Shown in pieces: positions 1-6,180 of a stretch of 6,626 nt of DNA. The position numbers and the translations under genes were made by a program. Origin of the DNA: Akkermansia muciniphila (GTDB lineage: Bacteria; Verrucomicrobiota; Verrucomicrobiia; Limisphaerales; SXTU01); contig CAMBZO010000150.1 in the NCBI GenBank assembly GCA_945872195.1, positions 1 through 6,626 on the forward strand. Direction: 5' to 3'. The notes below the pieces were generated by a model. The model saw only the letters and a program-made list of their open reading frames with translations, was not told the DNA's origin and did no database searches. Each line of letters opens with the position of its first letter. The stretch's first letter is position 1.

Positions 1-209
1 GGCCGCTGCAGTCCCGCCACGGTCGTGAGCCAGTCACTTTTGCCAGCCCATTGGAGACCGCCAACCACCCAGAAATCTCCGGCCAGCAAACTCCAGTCCA
101 CGCCCTCCACCAGCGCCACGTCCGGCTCCTGCGCGGAGGAAATGCTCGCACCCACCAACTCGATGAGCGGCGGTGCGGAGGTGTTGGAGTCATGTGCTAC
201 CAGGTTCAC
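1..209 (-). CDS. ABC transporter ATP-binding protein, MlaF-like (N-terminal part, runs off left edge)
   Basis: This is the first 69 codons of an ABC ATPase that would power the permease encoded just upstream. Read on the minus strand, the frame gives a short N-terminal strand (PLIELVGASI), then GVDWSLLAGDFWVVGGLQ and a P-loop, GLQWAGKSD, followed by WLTTVAGLQRP. The GxxxxGKS Walker A core and the LLAGDFWVVGG lead-in are typical of the family. The Q-loop, signature motif and Walker B lie beyond the edge. I place the start at a GTG (209-207) that overlaps the permease stop (TGA, 208-206) in a GTGA arrangement, which suggests translational coupling. An ATG at 193 is in another frame. The P-loop is unusual: Trp sits where the first inner Gly is expected, and Asp follows GKS in place of Thr. 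The family is firm from context and motif; lipid trafficking is inferred from the partner. Confidence 0.82.
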   Translation of the reverse strand, partial: MNLVAHDSNTSAPPLIELVGASISSAQEPDVALVEGVDWSLLAGDFWVVGGLQWAGKSDWLTTVAGLQR

Positions 210-1066
210 ATCAGGAGATAGACGATGATGAACAGCGCGTCTGCCAGCACGCAGCCCGCGACGCTCTGCGCCACCGCGCGCGTGGTCGCGGCGGAGACTT
301 CCTCCAGACGCAGGCGTTGTGCGAGGCCTTGATAGCACGTCACGGTTGCGATGATCGCGCCGAACGTCGCGGTCTTGAAACCGAGCAACACGAAGTCCTC
401 CCACGCCAGCGCGCGCGCGATCTGGTTGAAGTAATCCCCCGGCATCAGCGGCACGTCCTGCAGGAACACGAAGAGATACCCGCTGCCCAACGCCACGAGT
501 ATGAGATAAACCGTCAGCGAGAAGATCGCCGCCGACAGCCCGATCACCCGCGGCATCACGAGGTAATGCACCGGATCGATTCCGAGCGCCTCGAGCGCCT
601 CCACCTCGCCCTGCGCACGGCTCATGCCCAGCTCGATGACGATGGCGGTGCCCACGCGCGCCAGCACCACAAGCGCGGTGGCCAGCGGGCCGAGCTCGCG
701 GATCAGCACCGTGACCATGACCGTGCCGACGTATTGCTGCGCGCCCACTTTCTGGAGCAACGAGACCGTCTGCCCCACGATCACCAGCCCCAGCGCAAGT
801 CCCAAGAGCACGATGCCCGGCAACAGGTGGACCCCCGCGCGATCGATCTGCGCGCGGATGAGCGGGTGGATGACGCGCCACGCTGCGTTGAACTTCGTGA
901 GAGTGACGCCCAGCGTGATGAGTGCGAACGCGCCCACGCCTTGAATCGTCTGGAGCAGCCGGAAAATCTGGCGGCCAACGAAATTGAGGTAGCTCCGGGG
1001 CAGCGGTAGCGCCATCACGCTTTGCAGCAGCGAGGGCTTGGCTGGCGGGGCGGAGGCTGTTTCCAC
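206..1066 (-). CDS. MlaE-family ABC transporter permease (phospholipid/ABC-type organic solvent transport)
   Basis: This integral inner-membrane permease has 286 residues, close to the usual 250-290 for MlaE/YrbE proteins. In the Mla family it forms the membrane channel that, with an MCE protein (MlaD) and an ATPase (MlaF), moves phospholipids between the inner and outer membranes. A soluble N-terminus of about 40 residues is followed by hydrophobic segments near residues 42-56, 80-104, 113-147 and 168-200, and a C-terminal pair. The family hallmark around residues 122-147 is clear: IRELGPLATALVVLARVG, then a conserved ELG. The start is a GTG at 1066, with a promoter-like element directly upstream and no Shine-Dalgarno; Met18 is a possible later start. 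The ATPase gene follows with a 4-base overlap. No MCE gene is visible, but it could lie past the left edge. Which lipid is carried cannot be told from the sequence. Confidence 0.9.
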   Translation of the reverse strand: METASAPPAKPSLLQSVMALPLPRSYLNFVGRQIFRLLQTIQGVGAFALITLGVTLTKFNAAWRVIHPLIRAQIDRAGVHLLPGIVLLGLALGLVIVGQTVSLLQKVGAQQYVGTVMVTVLIRELGPLATALVVLARVGTAIVIELGMSRAQGEVEALEALGIDPVHYLVMPRVIGLSAAIFSLTVYLILVALGSGYLFVFLQDVPLMPGDYFNQIARALAWEDFVLLGFKTATFGAIIATVTCYQGLAQRLRLEEVSAATTRAVAQSVAGCVLADALFIIVYLLM

Positions 1067-1102
1067 GCGCCCAGCTTAGGCAGCGGGGGAATGGTGGGAC
1101 AA
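1067..1102 (-). promoter_or_regulatory. Candidate promoter of the permease-ATPase operon
   Basis: On the minus strand, TTGTCC (1102-1097) and TAAGCT (1078-1073) are separated by 18 bases. The second box ends 6 bases before the GTG start of the permease. The match to sigma-70 consensus is moderate (4/6 and 3/6). If it is real, transcription would begin at or next to the start codon, giving a leaderless message. This is inferred from sequence alone. Confidence 0.4.
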
Positions 1103-1123
1103 TAGGATTTTCGCGGCACCCGC

Positions 1124-1138
1124 GCGCGCTTTGCGCGC
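1124..1138 (-). terminator. Perfect GC hairpin just after the DHH gene; possible terminator
   Basis: GCGCGC, a 3-base loop and GCGCGC form a perfect 6-bp stem starting 10 bases beyond the DHH phosphoesterase stop codon. It lies in the short gap before the permease promoter, where a terminator would be expected. There is no following run of T, so it is not a classic intrinsic terminator. It could be a weak or Rho-assisted terminator, or a chance product of high GC content. Confidence 0.35.
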
Positions 1139-1148
1139 CTGAGCCGGG

Positions 1149-2090
1149 CTATGGCTTCGCGTCCGCCGAGGCGAACGCCTGCTCTAGGCTGGCCAACGCG
1201 CCTCCCGGCTGCGGGGTTGGTGCGAGGGCCTTGCGCAGGTAGAGGATTGCGTCCTCCGCCGATGTCACCGTCCGGGGCAGGCTCGCGCCGGAGGCGTTGG
1301 CATGACCGCCGCCCTGAAACTGCTGCGCGACCCGGAGCGCCTCGCCGTTGGAACTGCGGAAGCTGGCGATGACAGTGCGGTTGGACTTCACGAAGAGCGT
1401 CAACAGCACCGAATACGGGGTGGCCTGCTCCTTGAGCAGCCGGTGGACAATGCTGTTCGTGTTGCCGACGATGTTGTCCACGAAGCCGATCGCCGTGGTG
1501 ATTTCCACGACGTGCTTCCGGCTCCACGCGTAGCCCAGCGGGTCCTCCACCCGGCGCTTCACCGCCATCACCTCCAGCAGCGGGTGGTCGAGCAAGCGCT
1601 CCGGGTTGCCTTCGATCAGCTCGTGGATGTTCCAAAAGCCATAGACCTTCACCAGGTTCGCGTAGTCGTTGGCCACCTCGAAGTCCGGCTCCTCCACGAG
1701 GAACAGGTCGGCGGCGTTGCTCAGGCGCACGAGGCGATCCAGGTCGGGATTGGCGAGTCCGTGCGCGCAGCACAGCTCGTAGCAGAGCAGGCTCGCGGAC
1801 TTGCGGAGATCGTGGATGAGCTGCGCCTGCTTCGCCGGGGTTTCAGTCGCATGGTGGTCGATCACCAGCCAGTCCGTCCGGTCCATGCGTGTCTCGAAGG
1901 AGAAGTCGCTCACCCAGGCGGAGCGCTCGCGCAGGATTCGCTGTTTCCAAGTGTTGTAATGATGCGCCTCCAGCCGCACATCCGTGTCAAAGAGTGTTCG
2001 CGACAGCCGCTTCAAGAGCAGGCCTGAGAGCAACCCGTCGAGGTCGCTTTCGTGAGTGAGAATGACTTCCGGTCGGGGCAGTGCAGCCAT
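1149..2090 (-). CDS. DHH/DHHA1-family phosphoesterase
   Basis: This 313-residue cytoplasmic protein belongs to the DHH phosphoesterases, metal-dependent enzymes related to NrnA (nanoRNA/pAp), RecJ and c-di-AMP hydrolases. The N-terminal catalytic domain has HESDLDGLLSG (residues 13-23, metal ligands Asp16 and Asp18), Asp62 in VSDFSFE, the signature IDHHATET (77-84, Asp78-His79-His80) and Asp128 in LSNAADL. The C-terminal DHHA1 domain carries GGGHANASGA (260-269), the usual substrate-binding glycine/histidine loop. All expected catalytic positions are present, so it should be active. No membrane segment, GGDEF or CBS domain is seen. The start is the ATG at 2090; the open frame continues upstream to about 2621 but overlaps the divergent zinc-ribbon gene, so the longer form is unlikely. 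Its substrate cannot be assigned, and the family label says nothing more precise. Confidence 0.88.
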   Translation of the reverse strand: MAALPRPEVILTHESDLDGLLSGLLLKRLSRTLFDTDVRLEAHHYNTWKQRILRERSAWVSDFSFETRMDRTDWLVIDHHATETPAKQAQLIHDLRKSASLLCYELCCAHGLANPDLDRLVRLSNAADLFLVEEPDFEVANDYANLVKVYGFWNIHELIEGNPERLLDHPLLEVMAVKRRVEDPLGYAWSRKHVVEITTAIGFVDNIVGNTNSIVHRLLKEQATPYSVLLTLFVKSNRTVIASFRSSNGEALRVAQQFQGGGHANASGASLPRTVTSAEDAILYLRKALAPTPQPGGALASLEQAFASADAKP

Positions 2091-2126
2091 CGGGACGAGG
2101 CTACGGGGCGGCTCCCTCGAAGGCCA
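2091..2126 (-). promoter_or_regulatory. Weak candidate promoter of the DHH phosphoesterase gene
   Basis: On the minus strand TAGCCT (2103-2098) ends 7 bases before the ATG. A poor -35-like TGGCCT (2126-2121) lies 17 bases upstream of it. It shares the TAnnnT-next-to-start layout of other genes here but is the weakest example. Confidence 0.22.
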
Positions 2127-2161
2127 GCGGGAATGGGAGGCACCCCAGCGGGCTTGCGTAA

Positions 2162-2189
2162 TAGACCCCGTAGCACTTTTGGCTAGATT
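2162..2189 (+). promoter_or_regulatory. Candidate promoter of the zinc-ribbon gene
   Basis: TAGACC (2162-2167) and TAGATT (2184-2189) are 16 bases apart, in the divergent gap between the DHH and zinc-ribbon genes. The surrounding bases are locally AT-richer than the rest of the window. Initiation would fall near 2196. That is either exactly at an in-frame GTG (leaderless form) or 48 bases upstream of the preferred ATG. Confidence 0.35.
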
Positions 2190-2243
2190 GGCCGCGTGCC
2201 CGCGCTTAATGTCTCTTCCAACACAGAAAACCACACGCGCGCT

Positions 2244-2714
2244 ATGGCTGAATTCTCCTTCAAATGCCCCTTCTGCAACCTCGAACTGAGCATTGACGAG
2301 TCTAATATTGGCCAGGAGGTCGAGTGCCCTGGGTGCAAGGACGTCCTCATCATCCCCACGCCCAGCGGCAGCAACGCGGCAGAGGAGGCCGAGGAGGATG
2401 GCATTCCAGTGATCCCGAAAGGCAGCTTCCCTGACGCGAAGATCATCAAGAACGCCTCCCAATCGCTCAATGTTGCGGCCAAGACCGTCAAGAAGCTGCG
2501 CGTGAAATCCTTCCGCCACCATGAGCACGTGAAGGATGGGAAGGACAGCTTCGACGAGGCTGTGTCCAGCTTCCTCGCCCAGCATCCCGAGGACGACATC
2601 GTCGGTCTCACCGGCATCCAATACACGCAGCAGCTCAAGTCGATGGATGCCGAGGGCAAGGAGACCACCACCCCGGTTACGGAATACGGCGTGCTCGTGG
2701 AATACAAGGCCTGA
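2244..2714 (+). CDS. Zinc-ribbon protein with uncharacterised C-terminal domain
   Basis: This 156-residue protein has an N-terminal zinc ribbon, FKCPFCNLEL then VECPGCKDVL, with Cys8, Cys11, Cys28 and Cys31 forming two CxxC knuckles that should bind one zinc ion. A short acidic, low-complexity linker (about residues 43-52, EEAEED) follows. The C-terminal domain runs from about residue 80 to the end, starting KKLRVKSFRHHEH and ending TEYGVLVEYKA. It looks like a small alpha/beta fold ending in a beta strand, and I cannot assign it. The protein has no signal peptide or membrane segment and is presumably cytoplasmic. The ATG at 2244 is chosen because MAEFSFKCP places the ribbon at the very N-terminus, as is usual for such proteins. 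An in-frame GTG at 2196 would add 16 residues of unremarkable sequence and fits the upstream promoter better. The function is unknown; nucleic-acid or protein binding is only a guess. Confidence 0.8.
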   Translation: MAEFSFKCPFCNLELSIDESNIGQEVECPGCKDVLIIPTPSGSNAAEEAEEDGIPVIPKGSFPDAKIIKNASQSLNVAAKTVKKLRVKSFRHHEHVKDGKDSFDEAVSSFLAQHPEDDIVGLTGIQYTQQLKSMDAEGKETTTPVTEYGVLVEYKA

Positions 2715-2847
2715 ACGGGAGGTCGCCGGTGGGGTTCACTCTGTCCGCGTCGTTCCGCACGCCACTCCGAGGTAAAGCCCCGCTGCGCCCAACGCGAGAT
2801 GAAGTCGGCAGTTCATGGCGCAAGCTCCCACAACCCCGCGTGTCCGC

Positions 2848-3261
2848 TCAAAGTTTTGTCCGACCCAGCGCCAGCACGCGGGCGAACTGCTCCTTCGTCA
2901 GCGGCGAGACCGAGAGGCGTGACTGTCGAACCAACGGGATGCCGACCAGCAAAGCATCCGACTTGATGACTTCGAGCGGGACGGGTTTCACGAACGCCTT
3001 CACCGGCGCGAGGTCCACGCACGACCAGTCGCCTTCCTCCGCCGTCGCGTCGGGATACGCCTCGCGCGTCACCTGCGCGAGGCCGACGACTTCCTTGCCG
3101 GTGACGCTGTGATAGAAACACACGCGATCGCCGCGCTTCATCGCCCGCAAGTTCAGGCGCGCGGTAAAATTCCGAACCCCCGTCCACGCCGTGCCGCCGT
3201 CCTTCACAAAGGCTGCCCACGAATAGGCCGCCGGTTCGGATTTCACGAGCCAGTAATTCAT
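2848..3261 (-). CDS. EVE domain-containing protein
   Basis: The whole 137-residue protein is a single EVE domain, a PUA/YTH-like fold. It opens with MNYWLVKSEPAAYSWAAF, the family's hallmark N-terminus, followed by WTGVRNFTARLNLRAMKRGD (residues 26-45) and VCFYHSVTGKEVVGLAQVTRE. It ends with the conserved LVRQSRLSVSPLTKEQF. Length and motif order match stand-alone bacterial EVE proteins and human THYN1. EVE domains are known as readers that hold modified bases in an aromatic pocket; bacterial ones are often linked to modification-dependent restriction or RNA modification. The start is the ATG at 3261, with no Shine-Dalgarno. It diverges from the nuclease gene over a 99-base gap and converges with the zinc-ribbon gene. 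The ligand of this copy is not known; the family assignment is firm. Confidence 0.9.
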   Translation of the reverse strand: MNYWLVKSEPAAYSWAAFVKDGGTAWTGVRNFTARLNLRAMKRGDRVCFYHSVTGKEVVGLAQVTREAYPDATAEEGDWSCVDLAPVKAFVKPVPLEVIKSDALLVGIPLVRQSRLSVSPLTKEQFARVLALGRTKL

Positions 3262-3297
3262 ACGTGGAGAATGGGGCGGGCGGCAGCGCGAAGTCGA
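3262..3297 (-). promoter_or_regulatory. Candidate promoter of the EVE gene
   Basis: On the minus strand TCGACT (3297-3292) and CATTCT (3273-3268) are separated by 18 bases, and the second box ends 6 bases before the ATG. The -35 match is 4/6 and the -10 match 3/6. The position relative to the start codon copies the other genes in the window, which is the main reason to list it. Confidence 0.3.
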
Positions 3298-3325
3298 GGC
3301 CGTGAACCGTGCTGCAGAATCGCAC

Positions 3326-3354
3326 TTGTTCCCTCGCTGCTAGTTTTCTACGCT
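3326..3354 (+). promoter_or_regulatory. Candidate promoter of the nuclease-sulfatase pair
   Basis: TTGTTC (3326-3331), a 17-base spacer and TACGCT (3349-3354) lie directly before the ATG at 3361, leaving a 6-base gap. Spacing is ideal for a sigma-70-type promoter. Initiation would fall at about the A of the ATG. It also sits inside the alternative, N-terminally extended reading of the nuclease, so the two models exclude each other. Confidence 0.42.
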
Positions 3355-3360
3355 GCCGCC

Positions 3361-3744
3361 ATGCCCTCTCCAACTCCCACCACTGCGCCGCCCACGCAGC
3401 TCTTCCAGTATCGCGCCCACGTCACCTCCGTTTACGACGGCGACACTTGCACAGCGGACATTGACCTCGGCCTCGGTGTCTGGGTGCGCGGCGAGAAGCT
3501 GCGCCTGCACCGCATCAACACGCCGGAACTGCGCGGCGCGGACGAGGTGAAAGGCAAGGCCGCGCGCGACCATCTCAAGTCCCTCGTCGAGGGCAAGGCC
3601 GTGCTCCTGCAAACCGTCAAAGACCGGCGCGAGAAATATGGCCGCTACCTCGCCGAGGTCTGGCTGGAGCAGCCCAACGCAGTGCCCGTGAACGTCAACG
3701 ACGCCCTCGTCGCCGCTGGGCAAGCGCGCTACCAAGATTACTGA
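3361..3744 (+). CDS. Thermonuclease family protein (staphylococcal nuclease-like, SNase)
   Basis: This small 127-residue enzyme has a single SNase (OB-fold) domain and is predicted to hydrolyse DNA or RNA phosphodiester bonds with Ca2+. The catalytic set can be mapped onto staphylococcal nuclease: VYDGDT (residues 24-29, Asp28 equals Asp21), [10 protein letters not shown] (47-56, Arg48 equals Arg35 and Glu56 equals Glu43) and [11 protein letters not shown] (91-101, Arg95 equals Arg87). The Asp40 equivalent is Asn53, a change at a metal-ligand position that is seen in other family members. The start at ATG 3361 gives a Pro/Thr-rich N-terminus with no signal peptide. The frame stays open upstream, and an ATG at 3271 would add 30 residues that resemble a signal peptide. 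The sulfatase gene follows after 23 bases without its own clear promoter, so the two are probably co-transcribed. A functional link between them is not evident. Confidence 0.85.
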   Translation: MPSPTPTTAPPTQLFQYRAHVTSVYDGDTCTADIDLGLGVWVRGEKLRLHRINTPELRGADEVKGKAARDHLKSLVEGKAVLLQTVKDRREKYGRYLAEVWLEQPNAVPVNVNDALVAAGQARYQDY

Positions 3745-3767
3745 ACCCACCGCTAACCGCACACACC

Positions 3768-5210
3768 ATGACCACATTACTTCGCACACTCGTCGCCGCA
3801 TTCGTCCTCATCGCCTCCGCCTCCGCCGCACCCGCGCCGCGGCCGCCCAACGTCGTCGTCATCTTCTGCGATGACCTCGGCTACGCGGACATTGGGCCGT
3901 TCGGCTGCAAGTCTTACACCACGCCGCACCTCGACCGAATGGCGAAGGAAGGCCGTAAGTTCACCAACTTCCATGTCTCGCAGGCGGTCTGTTCCGCGTC
4001 ACGCACCGCGCTGCTCACCGGCTGTTACAACAACCGCGTCGGCATCCACGGCGCGCTCGGGCCCGGCTCGCGCATCGGCATCCACGCGAACGAAATGACG
4101 ATGGCTGAGGTCTTCAAGCAGAAGGGCTACGCCACTGGCATGGCGGGCAAGTGGCACCTCGGCCATCACCCGCAGTTCCTCCCGGTGCGGCACGGCTTCG
4201 ACGAATACTTGGGCCTGCCCTACTCCAACGACATGTGGCCGCACCACCCCGAGGCGAAGAAAGGCAGTTACCCGAACCTGCCGCTCATCGAGGGTGACAA
4301 GGTGATTGACCCCGACATCACGCCGGAGAAGCAGCCGAACTTGACGACGTGGTATGCCGAGCGCGCGGTGAAGTTCATCGCCAAGAACAAGGACCGGCCC
4401 TTCTTCTTCTACCTCGCGCACTCGATGCCGCACGTGCCCCTCTTCGTGAGTGACAAGTTCAAGGGCAAGTCCGGCGCGGGCCTTTACGGCGACGTGATTC
4501 AGGAGATTGACTGGTCCGTCGGGCAAGTTCTCGACACGTTGAAAAAGCACGGCCTCGATGACAACACCCTCGTCGTCTTCACCAGCGACAACGGCCCGTG
4601 GCTGAGTTACGGCACGCACGCCGGCAGCGCGGGGCCGTTGCGTGAGGGCAAGGGCACGGCGTGGGAAGGCGGCACGCGCGTCCCGTGCCTCATGCGCTGG
4701 CCGGGCAAGCTCCCCGCCGGCACGAGCAGCGGCGAGATGCTGATGACCATTGATCTGCTGCCGACCTTTGCGCAGCTCATCGGCGCGAAACTTCCGGAGC
4801 ACAAGATTGATGGTCTCGACGTCTGGTCACTCCTCGCCGGCACGCCCGGCGCGAAGAACCCGCATGAGGCCTATTGGAGTTACTACGCACAGAACGAGCT
4901 GCAGGCGATGTTCACCCCCGATGGCCGTTGGAAGCTGCAACTGCCGCACGGCTTCCGCACGCTGGCGGGCCAGCCCGGGGGCAAGGACGGCATCCCGGCA
5001 AAATATGCACCCGCCAAAATCACCGAGCCACAGCTCTACGACCTGCACGCCGATGTGGGCGAAAAGTCCGACGTTGCGGCCTCCAATCCAGCCGTTGTCC
5101 AGAGTCTCCTCGCCCTCGCGGAGAAGGCGCGCGAAGAACTCGGCGACTCGCTCACGCAACGCAAAGGAAGTGGCGTGCGCGAACCGGGCCGGCTGCCGGA
5201 GGGGAAGTAG
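3768..5210 (+). CDS. Secreted Cys-type sulfatase (arylsulfatase family, S1)
   Basis: This 480-residue sulfatase hydrolyses sulfate esters, likely on a polysaccharide or aryl sulfate, outside the cytoplasm. A clear signal peptide ([20 protein letters not shown], cleavage near residue 21) precedes the catalytic domain. That domain begins [17 protein letters not shown], with metal ligands Asp35 and Asp36. The active-site signature is [12 protein letters not shown]; Cys75 should be converted to formylglycine, and Arg79 is the partner residue. Other expected residues are Lys128 and His130 in GKWHLG, His222 in SMPHVPLF, Asp274-Asn275 in TSDNG and Lys295 in the [13 protein letters not shown] loop. 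The C-terminal subdomain contains the usual [16 protein letters not shown] strand and ends in a basic tail. CxAxR in place of CxPxR is common in bacterial sulfatases. No formylglycine-generating or anSME gene is in the window. It looks intact and active; the substrate is unknown. Confidence 0.93.
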   Translation: MTTLLRTLVAAFVLIASASAAPAPRPPNVVVIFCDDLGYADIGPFGCKSYTTPHLDRMAKEGRKFTNFHVSQAVCSASRTALLTGCYNNRVGIHGALGPGSRIGIHANEMTMAEVFKQKGYATGMAGKWHLGHHPQFLPVRHGFDEYLGLPYSNDMWPHHPEAKKGSYPNLPLIEGDKVIDPDITPEKQPNLTTWYAERAVKFIAKNKDRPFFFYLAHSMPHVPLFVSDKFKGKSGAGLYGDVIQEIDWSVGQVLDTLKKHGLDDNTLVVFTSDNGPWLSYGTHAGSAGPLREGKGTAWEGGTRVPCLMRWPGKLPAGTSSGEMLMTIDLLPTFAQLIGAKLPEHKIDGLDVWSLLAGTPGAKNPHEAYWSYYAQNELQAMFTPDGRWKLQLPHGFRTLAGQPGGKDGIPAKYAPAKITEPQLYDLHADVGEKSDVAASNPAVVQSLLALAEKAREELGDSLTQRKGSGVREPGRLPEGK

Positions 5211-5239
5211 TAACCGTGTGCGCGCTACGTCTGGACTGC

Positions 5240-5254
5240 GGCGGCCTGCCCGCC
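5240..5254 (+). terminator. Small GC hairpin after the sulfatase gene
   Basis: GGCGG (5240-5244), a 5-base loop and CCGCC (5250-5254) can form a short stem 29 bases after the sulfatase stop and just before the fumarase promoter. There is no T-run. It is a weak terminator candidate, listed because of its position, and may be chance in GC-rich DNA. Confidence 0.2.
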
Positions 5255-5257
5255 ACG

Positions 5258-5286
5258 TTGACACGTCCCTGCCCGCTTCCTACCGT
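5258..5286 (+). promoter_or_regulatory. Promoter of the fumarate hydratase gene (TTGACA-17-TACCGT)
   Basis: A perfect -35 consensus, TTGACA (5258-5263), is followed by an ideal 17-base spacer and TACCGT (5281-5286, TAnnnT). The ATG begins 8 bases after the -10 box, so the predicted start site lies within a base or two of the start codon. No Shine-Dalgarno sequence is present. This is the best promoter match in the window. Confidence 0.6.
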
Positions 5287-5294
5287 GCCCGTGC

Positions 5295-6173
5295 ATGAAC
5301 GCTTTGAAACACTCGCTGGTTGAGCTGATCCGCCGGGCTTCCGCCGAGCTGCCCGACGACGTGAACCGCGCGCTCGTCACCGCCTTGGAGAACGAGAAGA
5401 AGGGCACCATCGCCGCCAGCGCGCTGAAGATCATCGAGCAGAACATCGAGCTGGCAAAGCGCAAGTCCCAGCCCATCTGCCAGGATACCGGCAGCGTGAT
5501 CTTCTACATCGAGTGCCCCGTCGGCTTCGACCAGGTCGCCTTCGAGGAGGCCGCGCGCGAGGCCGTGAAGGCGGCGACCAAGGTGGGTTTTCTTCGGCAG
5601 AACTCCGTGGATTCCCTTACCGGTAAGAATGACGGCACGAACCTCGGTCCCGGCGCACCGACGCTTCACTTTCACCAGCACCGCTCACCAGAAATCTCCG
5701 TGCGCCTCGTGCTCAAGGGCGGTGGCTGCGAGAACGTCGGCGCGCAATACTCGCTGCCCGCCGAGAAGCTCCACGCCAACCGCGACCTCGACGGCTGCCG
5801 CAAAGCCATCCTCGACGCCGTGCTCCAAGCGCAGGGCAAGGGCTGCGGGCCGGGCATCCTCGGCGTGTGCATCGGCGGCGACCGTGCGACGGGCTACGAG
5901 TTCAGCAAGCAGCAGTTCCTCCGCCTCCTCGACGACCGCAACCCGAATCCGGAACTCGACGCGTTGGAGCAAGACATCTTGAAGACCGCGAACGAACTGG
6001 GCATTGGCCCGATGGGCTTCGGCGGCAAGACGACGTTGCTCGGCGTGAAAATCTGCGCGGCCAACCGCGTGCCCGCGTCGTTCTTCGTGAGCGTGAGCTA
6101 CATGTGCTGGGCGTATCGCCGGCAGGGCGTGACGCTGGGAGCGGCGGGGGAGATTGGGAAGTGGTTGTATTGA
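5295..6173 (+). CDS. Fumarate hydratase, class I, alpha subunit (FumA/TtdA N-terminal family)
   Basis: Class I fumarases reversibly hydrate fumarate to malate in the TCA cycle using an oxygen-sensitive [4Fe-4S] cluster. This 292-residue protein matches the alpha subunit of the two-subunit form; L(+)-tartrate dehydratase alpha is the main alternative. Conserved elements are PICQDTGSVIFY (residues 60-71, Cys62), NDGTNLGPGAPTLHFH (112-127), LKGGGCENVG (140-149, Cys145), GKGCGPGILGVCIGGDR (181-197, Cys184 and Cys192) and SYMCWAYRRQG (268-278, Cys271). Cys62, Cys184 and Cys271 are spaced much like the cluster ligands I recall for E. coli FumA (105, 224, 318). The start at ATG 5295 fits the family N-terminus and the promoter. 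The usual beta-subunit gene does not follow; a restriction-enzyme gene begins 12 bases downstream. A beta subunit must come from elsewhere for activity. The protein appears complete. Confidence 0.9.
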   Translation: MNALKHSLVELIRRASAELPDDVNRALVTALENEKKGTIAASALKIIEQNIELAKRKSQPICQDTGSVIFYIECPVGFDQVAFEEAAREAVKAATKVGFLRQNSVDSLTGKNDGTNLGPGAPTLHFHQHRSPEISVRLVLKGGGCENVGAQYSLPAEKLHANRDLDGCRKAILDAVLQAQGKGCGPGILGVCIGGDRATGYEFSKQQFLRLLDDRNPNPELDALEQDILKTANELGIGPMGFGGKTTLLGVKICAANRVPASFFVSVSYMCWAYRRQGVTLGAAGEIGKWLY

Positions 6174-6176
6174 GGG
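6172..6176 (+). promoter_or_regulatory. Shine-Dalgarno-like GAGGG before the restriction-enzyme gene
   Basis: GAGGG overlaps the last two bases of the fumarase stop codon and lies 9 bases before the ATG at 6186. It is the only start in this window with a plausible ribosome-binding site, which fits translation from the interior of a fumarase message. Confidence 0.35.
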
Positions 6177-6180
6177 CGAT

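Noticed and set aside
173..1009. Long plus-strand open frame (278 codons) opposite the permease
   Set aside because: It encodes an Arg/His/Glu-rich, low-complexity product typical of antisense frames in GC-rich DNA, while the minus strand gives a clear MlaE permease.
1302..2027. Plus-strand open frame (241 codons) opposite the DHH gene
   Set aside because: It is a His/Arg/Val-rich antisense shadow without motifs; the other strand carries complete DHH and DHHA1 signatures.
2091..2621. N-terminal extension of the DHH protein by about 177 residues
   Set aside because: It would overlap almost the whole divergent zinc-ribbon gene, whose CxxC motifs are clear. The DHH domain begins normally just after the ATG at 2090.
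2715..2847. Bidirectional terminator in the convergent gap between the zinc-ribbon and EVE genes
   Set aside because: I could find no stem of useful length or T-run there by eye; the gap shows no recognisable feature.
3754..3759. TAACCG 8 bases before the sulfatase ATG as a -10 box
   Set aside because: It lacks the final T and has no -35 partner at 16-18 bases; co-transcription with the nuclease gene is simpler.
3999..4802. Minus-strand open frame (267 codons) inside the sulfatase gene
   Set aside because: It is an antisense shadow; the sulfatase frame has all catalytic motifs.
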